Made by a program: the position numbers and the translations under genes
The notes under the pieces: model-generated
What the model saw: the letters and a program-made list of their open reading frames with translations, nothing else
Told to the model about the DNA's origin: nothing
The model's database searches: none
Shown: positions 10,501 to 19,500 of the stretch, piece by piece
Layout: each line of letters begins with the position of its first letter
How positions within the stretch are numbered: position 1 is the stretch's first letter
Assembly: GCA_900618425.1 (NCBI GenBank)
Contig: UZAN01043991.1
Location: forward strand, 11,403 to 33,404
DNA length: 22,002 nucleotides
Reading direction: 5' to 3'
Source: Echinostoma caproni
Taxonomy: Eukaryota; Platyhelminthes; Trematoda; Plagiorchiida; Echinostomatidae

Positions 10501-13500
10501 TCAACGTTCAAACGGGAAAACGAAGGCGTATGGATGATGACCTAGAAAGTGAAGAAACCAGTTCTGTTCTGCCTGGGGCTGCCTATGGGCCCAGCAAAGC
10601 ACGATATGCCTANNNNNNNNNNNNNNNNNNNNNNNNNNNNNNNNNNNNNNNNNNNNNNNNNNNNNNNNNNNNNNNNNNNNNNNNNNNNNNNNNNNNNNNN
10701 NNNNNNNNNNNNNNNNNNNNNNNNNNNNNNNNNNNNNNNNNNNNNNNNNNNNNNNNNNNNNNNNNNNNNNNNNNNNNNNNNNNNNNNNNNNNNNNNNNNN
10801 NNNNNNNNNNNNNNNNNNNNNNNNNNNNNNNNNNNNNNNNNNNNNNNNNNNNNNNNNNNNNNNNNNNNNNNNNNNNNNNNNNNNNNNNNNNNNNNNNNNN
10901 NNNNNNNNNNNNNNNNNNNNNNNNNNNNNNNNNNNNNNNNNNNNNNNNNNNNNNNNNNNNNNNNNNNNNNNNNNNNNNNNNNNNNNNGCACGATATGCCT
11001 ACCGAGTATCGTCCACCGCAACCGGTCCGGTTGAATTTTACAAAGAACAAGATACCCAAGGAAAATGGGTCAAATTGACCAATACATCTACCGAGGTATG
11101 TGTACTTCTCATGTTTGATCTTTTATTCATACGGTTTGCTACATTGCACGTTTCAACGCTTGATTTTATTGTCTTACAGGATATCACTATTGGCGGNTGG
11201 CGGTTGGGAACTAGTACATGAGGTGGATGGAAAAGAAACTCGCTTCAAATTCCACCGCTCTCTCGTTATTAAACCAGGAGGTACCTGCACGGTGAGTGTC
11301 TCTGGGAGCCATCAGTTTCTGTATAAACTGCTGGATGTATGACTAAATGAATAATATGCGTTTAGTGTATGGACACATCTGTCATATTCAGTTCGTCAAC
11401 CAGCTCCTTCAGTTTTTTATTTCTATGAATAAATCTGAAAATTTTGGTTCCTACTAAAATTCACGTTTGTTTATTCAAAATGCTTATTCACCTTTAATGT
11501 CGATATTTTTGGTTTTACTGATCGAAACTTGTCTGAGGATTGTACTTGACTGTATATGTGATGTTAATTAATCCGATTTTGGATGCCGATCAGTTTTTAT
11601 TTGTTATGTAAAGTATAGATTTCGACTTCTCTCAAGTGACTCGCATAACAATAATTGGCAATCTAAGCTCTGAATCACGGATTGACGAACTACATAAGAT
11701 TTCATCACATTGTCACATCTCTTCGCTTCAAGGCAGATTTTCGTTGAAAAAATGGTCGACACTCAGGAGGCGTTGCCCGCTACGATTCTGTTCCACTTGA
11801 CTTCAGCCAATTACGTATAGGTTTTTAATTGTAGACTGCTACTGTTTTCCCGGTTCCTTATCACATCTTCCTCATTTGGGCTTTATGTGATCCGGCACTG
11901 TAAGCCAGAGTACAGACCGTCGATTGTTTCTACCACACAGCAGGTCCCTCTGAATGAAGTTAATCTCGTCTGCTGCAAATGCAATAAAAATCACCCTCTC
12001 CCGAAAGTTTAATATAAGCTCGCGAGGCAGTCCATTATCGGTGATAACAGCATTTGTGCCGCACATAACAGAAAATATCCCATTGAGTCCGACAATTCAT
12101 CACCTGACTAATCAGTAGTGTATCATGTCTAGAATACAAGCCATATACCGAAAAATAGAGTTCTTTTCGTTGTTGCCTAATAAACCAGTCGCCCTGTTTG
12201 CGTTTTGTCCTTCTTAGATCTGGAGCGGTGATTCCGATACCACACACAACCCGCCTTCCGATATCGTGATGAAGAGCAAGTCCTTCCACTCCGGACCAGA
12301 AGCGACAATCTCTCTGCTGGATGGAGAGGGTGTGGTATGTGCTTGATTTGACATCTTGAACTTGATTTCCCCTTATCTTTGCAACAATTTCACCTATGGA
12401 ACTTTTATTCGGAATACGTAAACAATGGATTTCAGCGTTATTTTCAAATACTACTACGATTCTCTAAGGTAAATTTCAACTTATTTGCCCCAGTAGTTAG
12501 TGCCTTACTTGTTATAAGTTTTCCTGAAATAGTTCATCATGATTTCCTCAGATCAATAGAACCTGTGTGAAAAATCGTTCGAACCAACGGCTTTCTATTT
12601 ATCATTATATGACTGTCTCCTGTTGGTAGATAAGTCGAGGTCCATTAACATCGTAGTGATCCATAGCGCTTGTTGGGAATCTGATTTTATTCGAGGCTGC
12701 ACCTCTTGACCCTGCATATCTATGTGTAACCTGTAAAGCAACTGGGTGTTCCAGAGAGATCGGTAGCTAGAAGTTTGTTTCATCCCCTCTCCCTCAGAAG
12801 ACTGCATTGAGTAGATTGAACGGGTCCATGAGCAGTGGCCTTATCGGTGGCAAACCACGTTTGTCGCTTAACAGTATTCTCGAAATGCTGGTGCTCTGCC
12901 GCGAGAATGCCAGTCGAACATGCCATCACATGCTCAGGCACAGTCGCCACTTGCCCTCTACTGCTTGTTCAGTAAATCTAAGCTCACGTTTTTCACATTT
13001 AGCTACTCATTGCGTTGCGGTTTATCTATCAACAACCTAAGGAGGCTCCATATAGCATATGGTTGAGCACTAAATGCGTATCAAGCATCCCGGATCATGA
13101 CAATAACCACCAGTGGCGCGAATGCATCCTCTCTTGTTTGCAATCCCAAAAATAAACAAAAACGAAAAAAAAAACTCAAAATGGCGTGCAGTAAACAAAC
13201 GAAAATTGTTACTCCTCGATGTTGACTGTTCTACTTTCCCCGCTTCTGTACCTATATTTTCTCGCTCACCCATGGTGAAGACTGGCGTTAAATAATATAG
13301 ATAGATGGCACCTCTGAACTAATCTTCACAATTGTCACAATTCATTGTCGCTGGTGAGACAACTTCTTATGGGACTAAAAATGCCTGGTTGAGGTCTTGA
13401 ATACCCGTAGTCAGGTAATCAAATGACGAATTTTCTCCACGAAAAAGGGCAGAATAATTTAGAATGATGTGATTTACAGCGAGGACAAATTTATGCAACC

Positions 13501-16500
13501 TGCTTCGGGCTATCCATTTGATCAGCCTGTCAGCATTATCTAGGATGCATACAATAGCAGACAATGTCGAAGATGATTTCGTTGCTATTCCCTTCTCGTG
13601 AAACGCGGGAACCTTAAATAAAATGATGGTTCTCGGACAGCTGTCACAGACGAGGAGTCGCACTGTTACTTCTCTAAGGAAATGATGTAATCCGTTAAGT
13701 TTGACATTTTTTAGGTATACATGGTGTAGCGAACAACAAGATAGATGAAACACTTCCACAGTAATTTATTGTTCCGCAGTAAAAACTGCCAGCTAGAGCC
13801 CTTCAAGTAAGGAACCATATGTTGACTGTGCGCACAGTTTTTATTTCAGAGAAAGATGCTGAACATGACTCGCGAGCATCCTGGTGTCATCTTAAGTGCT
13901 CCCAATGAATAAATGTTTTGGGTTTCAGAGTTCCTCGACCTTGAGTGATCCAGCATAATTAGCACTGAAATTTTTGTTTTTATTTACTATATTGCTTTTT
14001 TATGCACTTTGAAGTGTGCACAGAATTCAGAGTCTCCTTTCATCGATGATATTATCTTGTATCGCGGTACACAATACCCACTCGGCACATTAGACTTGAC
14101 TTGTGTTCTCCTTCTGCTTCGCAGAGCTTCCATCAGTACCGAACTCCTTAGGCTTCCACACAATTTCCAATGTCTATTATATTACTTTTGCAGGAACAAG
14201 CTAAATGCACGGTCAAACGTGAGCGTGTTCGTGCCAGTGGTGTCAGCTTCACTCGGCGGCCCGGTTATAGGACGCAACAAGATGAGGTAAGTTACTTGCG
14301 TATCATTCATCTATCCTTATTTATTGTTCTTTTCTTTCAATATACCAGAAGTTCAGAGGGCGAGGCTATAGTTATATTGTGTAGGCGATTGAGAATTGTC
14401 GAAGTCGTAGCATTCTGAACTATATCAGAATAGTGAATCACAATTTAAACAGCTCGAGAGTGAGACCAATTCAAAAATGCACGATCTCAGTATGATAATC
14501 CCAATTTCCGTGTGAAACCATTTATGTCCAGGTTTTTGTAAGTATGGTAAAGAAAGCGGTGAGTGAAATCAAATGCAGACACTGATGCTAACTATCTTTT
14601 CGTGAGATTCAGTTGTCAAATGGGCAAAGAAGTTTCCAATCAAAAGGAGTTCATAAAAACCGATTTAGTGCAAAGCAACAATTTTTAGCTATCAGTGAGG
14701 CAGAAGATGCTAAAGAATGCTTTCTTTGTGATGAATATTATTACATCGCGTTTCATCTAAACTCACTTGATCATTCATTACATAATGCGATTACTGGGTT
14801 AGGAATTGGTTTGGCGGCGCCAACGACGCGAGGTTGATCTCGTGCGCATAACACCACTACACGCGTGATTAAGTCACGGTTTCGGGGGCATTGCAGTTTA
14901 TCCTACTCTGGGCATCTGGTTTGGTAGGCGTTGGAGAACATTCCCTCGGTAAGACGGAAAGCGGTAATGCAAAGATTACGAGTAGAATAGCCTTCATTCC
15001 AGAAAAAGTCAGGTTATCAAAAGCACCACACCGATCGAACACGCCGCTGAATACCGGCAGAGTGGAGTTGGAATAGGTATGAATGAGGTAACGGAAAGTA
15101 TAACAAAGTTGGAATGGAAATGGTGTGATGCTTAAAAGAGTGGATAAATAAAGAAGAAGCAACAGTTTTTAAGGAAAGGCATCCTTATATACGTGCACAT
15201 AGGCGTGGGAGAAATTGGTTATAAAGATCTATTTACATCGGATTTAAGAGTGCAGAACATATTTATGAAACAAGCCGTGTCTGTGGTTTGATCGGGGATA
15301 GCGCCCACCGATACATTGATCGTCTGCAATATACATGTTTCGATCCAAAGCGCGAAAATTGGTAACTAAGATGGTCAAGTGAATAGACGACATTACGGGC
15401 TGGATGCACATCGTAATCCGTTCCAGTTCCGGCAGCTTCCCTCATCGGTTTGAGGTGGTGACAGTACAAACGATCTATGCGTAATCTTGAGTTGGAGCAG
15501 AAAATAATAATTTATTTTTGTAAATTCAGTTTGCTGTCGTTTCAAACTTATTTTTCTATTGCCAAATAATGTACTCCTCATTCCTTTCACCCTCAGAAAT
15601 GCATGCTTATGTGAATCAGTCACCCGCCGCGACGAAGTACGAGATATGCATAAATTTTGGCTACATTTCAAATTGTGGTTTCCCTTCTGCATACCTATTC
15701 AGCATTTTTCTTGAATTTTGCTCTGTTCTGAACCTGTGACTCGTGTGTTAGCGTTATTTTTGCATATCTGGCGCCACTCCTATCCTCTGTGCACACTGGA
15801 CCTTGTCCACATCCCTAGCTCGTTTTTGGATTATACCTTATTTTTATCATTGTTGTTGTTATTGTCTGTCTTCGTCCGAAAGATGTTTGACACCTATCCC
15901 GGTTGCGCACTGACTAGGCAGTTGTAAAAGTGTACTGAACGAGACCTGCAATTTTTCATTTCGCTATCCCATTTTTCTGTTCGTCCTGAAAGTATTTTCT
16001 TTCACATGGACACTATCTTTACCATTCTCGCCCGTGACTTTCCTCTGTCGCATTCTTTTATCTGCTGTTATTTAGTATCGCTTTGAAGATACCTGATCGA
16101 TCGCTTCATCTTTATCGACCCAATGCTTTTCATGTATGATGTTCCATCTACCTACGGATATAGTATATATATAAATATATATATTTGTGTAATTTGGTCA
16201 TTCTGCCTTCCATTTCCATCCCGTGGCGGGATCGGGATATGAAACCCAAATAAATATGCCCTTCTAACGGCATCCGTCATTGTAACATGTAACAAAAGCA
16301 TCATCAATGATTATTCCATTCCATCTAGTAGTATTGCACTCGAAAAGGTAGTCTGCATTGCGTGAACTCCTTAAGAGAAGCTTCCAGTTGGAAACTAATC
16401 TTCAAAGCAAATTACTTCGAAGGTGAAATTCGTTGCCAGAATTTGGTTTCATTCGAAAAATCACCCGTACTATTGGCTCAGTTTAAGCTTTATTCGGTTC

Positions 16501-19500
16501 AGTTGAGTGAACGGGAACGGTTCTGAAATTTTTTATCACGCAGCTAGTTCTTAGTTAACGAGACTGGGTGTGCGTTTGCGCAACCGTTACCTCGTATGCG
16601 GATGATATCTTCATCTTGATCGAAACGCAGCAATAGCGCGCAGGCACCAGTTTTACGTCCTGGATGCAGAACTCACAAGATGCCACGGAATCGTGGGAAA
16701 ATGCTCTGGTTACCGCAAACCTACTTAGACTGGGCAGCACCCATTTTACCAGTTTTGTGTATGTGGGTGGTGGTGGCTCAGTGGTTTAGTCGCTGTCACC
16801 GGCGTGCTTTGGACCCTATGGTTTGAGCCTCGCCACCCGACTTTGGTGGTAGGCAGCTCTGCTATCGTCCGGTTCAATACCACGCCTAACCTATCGGGGC
16901 CTTATGTGGTTCGCCACTCCAAGTTCCGGGGCTTAGTTAACCGATTTCAACCACTGAACAGCAGGTCTTCGTAACTGGGGTTTACCCCGTCTGCTGTTCA
17001 TCACACCTAGGTGTGCGATAAAAAAATCTGAAACTTGAGAGAAACCTGGTCCAAACCCTTGGGTACCGTGTAAGGAGAATTTGTTCAAGACACCGTCCAC
17101 CGCAGGAACTGGAAAATATAATGCAAACACTGACTACGGTCGTGGAGAACGATTTGTTGTGAGGCGGTCTCTGAATGCACTGCTGAAAGCAGTTAAAAAA
17201 AGACCTCTTCATGAGACTTACTTTTAAAGGAGATTATAAGTGCAAGCTACCTAGACGCCGTTTGGAAAAGGCGATCGCTGGTGCTTTCCTTGCTGCAAAG
17301 CTACGTACTCAGTTCACAAGCTGACTTATGATCTCTATAAACTTAGAGATACATTACCTATCCTCTCATCTATAATCGTTTACTCATTTCGTTAATCATG
17401 TTCGGGAAGTTATGTAAGAAGAACGATCAGACAGTTATCTCAAAGAATTAAGAAACAAACAGTTATATATGTGTATATAACTGTATTGGCTCGAAGAAGA
17501 AGTTATCGAAAACAAGCTTTGTTCGTTACGGCTTCCTTAATGTCGCACTGCGTATTCATTGAATTGCGCAATCGCGAAGGGAAACTGGTTATCAGAGAGC
17601 TAAGTAGTTGTTTGCGCTTCAAAACCCGACTTGCAGAGGCCAAGACGACGATAAAATTCCAAACCAAAAGCGAAGCCTGGCGAATAACTTAGCTCAACCA
17701 CTAAGCGAACTATTCCAACAAATGTTGAACAACAATGCTCCCACAAACATGGAAACAAGGGATAATTTCTCCGAAATACAAGGGCGGTTGTCGTAGCGAC
17801 CCAGATAACTACCGCCCCGTTACTCTCCTCCCCGTATTATCCAAAGTCATGGAATCCATTGTTGCGGATAATGTGATGGGTCACTTGGATAAACACGTGT
17901 TATCCCCTGCTCAATATGGGTTTCGTCGCAGGCGGTAGAGTACCACTAATCTGCTTCTGGCCGGAGAAGAGTGAACAAAAGCGGCTGATCACGGTGATGC
18001 AGTGGATGTTGTGTACCTCGACTTCTCCAAAGCATTCGATCGAATGAACCACAAAATACTGCTGAGGAAACTACACACTTATGGATTTCGGGGACTTATA
18101 CTGGGTTGGATAGAAGAATTTCGTCGACAATGCACTATGGCAGTTCGGGGTCACTTTCTGATCCCATCAGCATAGCACGAAGAGTTCCACGGATTCGTGC
18201 TGGGCCCTCAACTTTTCCTTGTTTTTATAAACGACCTAACAGACATTCTGGAGCCAGAAACATTTATGTTCATAGACGATTCAAAAGTATGGAGAACGGG
18301 GATAAAACCAGAGAACTCGCTAGAACTCCAAAGAACACTTAAGGCTGCCTATCAATGGTCGATCGAAAACGATGTGGAATTTACTGCATCAAAATGTACG
18401 GTCGTATTCCTTTGATACAAAACTCGGTTTCCGTATTTCCTGGGAGATCAACAACTTCCGTACGTCTCGAATGAGAAGAATCTCGGCGTCATTGTTCAAG
18501 GCTGTTCTTGAAACTGCTCCCGGGAGTCGTTTACCGCTGTTGATTTGCTAAAACGAGTATTCAACAAATTTGAACCTACGCTGTTCGCACGATTGTTATC
18601 AGCCTACATTCGACCCCACATTGAGTACGTCATTCAAACATGGAATTCATGGCTGCAACGCGATCGGAAGATTCTGGAACGTCCACAAAGAATGGCCACC
18701 AAAACGGTCAAGGGCCTGCATTCCAAGATTTATGTGGAAAGACTGGAATCACTGCAACTGTACTCCACACAGTATCGCTGCATTCGAGGGCACTTGATCT
18801 TGATTTGTCAAATAATGCAGGTCCCAGATCATCCATGTCGTTCACTCTTTGCCTTATTGACCAGCACTCACCTGAGGGGGCACTCATGCAAATTAGTACT
18901 CCAAAATTACCGACTAAAATGTCGGCGTCATGCATTCGCCCTCAGAGTGTGCATTACTTGGAATTCTCTACCACCACAAGTTGTTTCTGCGCCCACAATT
19001 GATCCATTCAAGCACAAACTGGATGAATCTCTGAAAAGGCTTAAATTTCAACATACGTAGAAGTGCACGAAACAAGGACAAATTGTGACATTCGTCTGTT
19101 TTGTATGAACTGTGAGCCGATTCATCTGTGCTAAACCCTATGGGATTAGAAAAGCAACCACTTGTAAGTATTTCCCATAATAAAACTTTGGCTTTGAAGT
19201 TTCATTTCAATGACTTGATCTCCGCAGACTGTTCTTATATTCTGAACAACTGGACACTTCACATTCAGCCGCACCGTGGAAACAGATTAACAAGCTTGAT
19301 AATTGATTTCGAAAAATTCATCTTCAAAGTACATTATCTTGTTCGACGAAAATGCTTTCAGGGGACGTAAAAAATATCTGTTGTGAACAAAGATGAACGG
19401 GAAAATACTTTTGAAATTCCAAACGGCAGGTATCGTGTGGCTGGTGTCGCTGACTTTCCACTGTGGTTCTGGCTTATCATATTCAACTTGTTGACAGTTT

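Noticed and set aside
10530..11078. Long open frame running through the N run
   Set aside because: The frame is kept open by N codons, and its sequence right of the gap ([13 protein letters not shown]...) is out of the lamin frame. The real frame requires merging the 14-bp overlap.
11872..12289. Two minus-strand open frames overlapping lamin exon 8
   Set aside because: One is antisense to a well-supported exon and neither has a recognisable domain, so both are treated as chance.
16774..16830. A functional tRNA gene
   Set aside because: The A and B boxes are present, but there is no cloverleaf with acceptor stem that I can close, and the sequence continues into a repeated SINE body.
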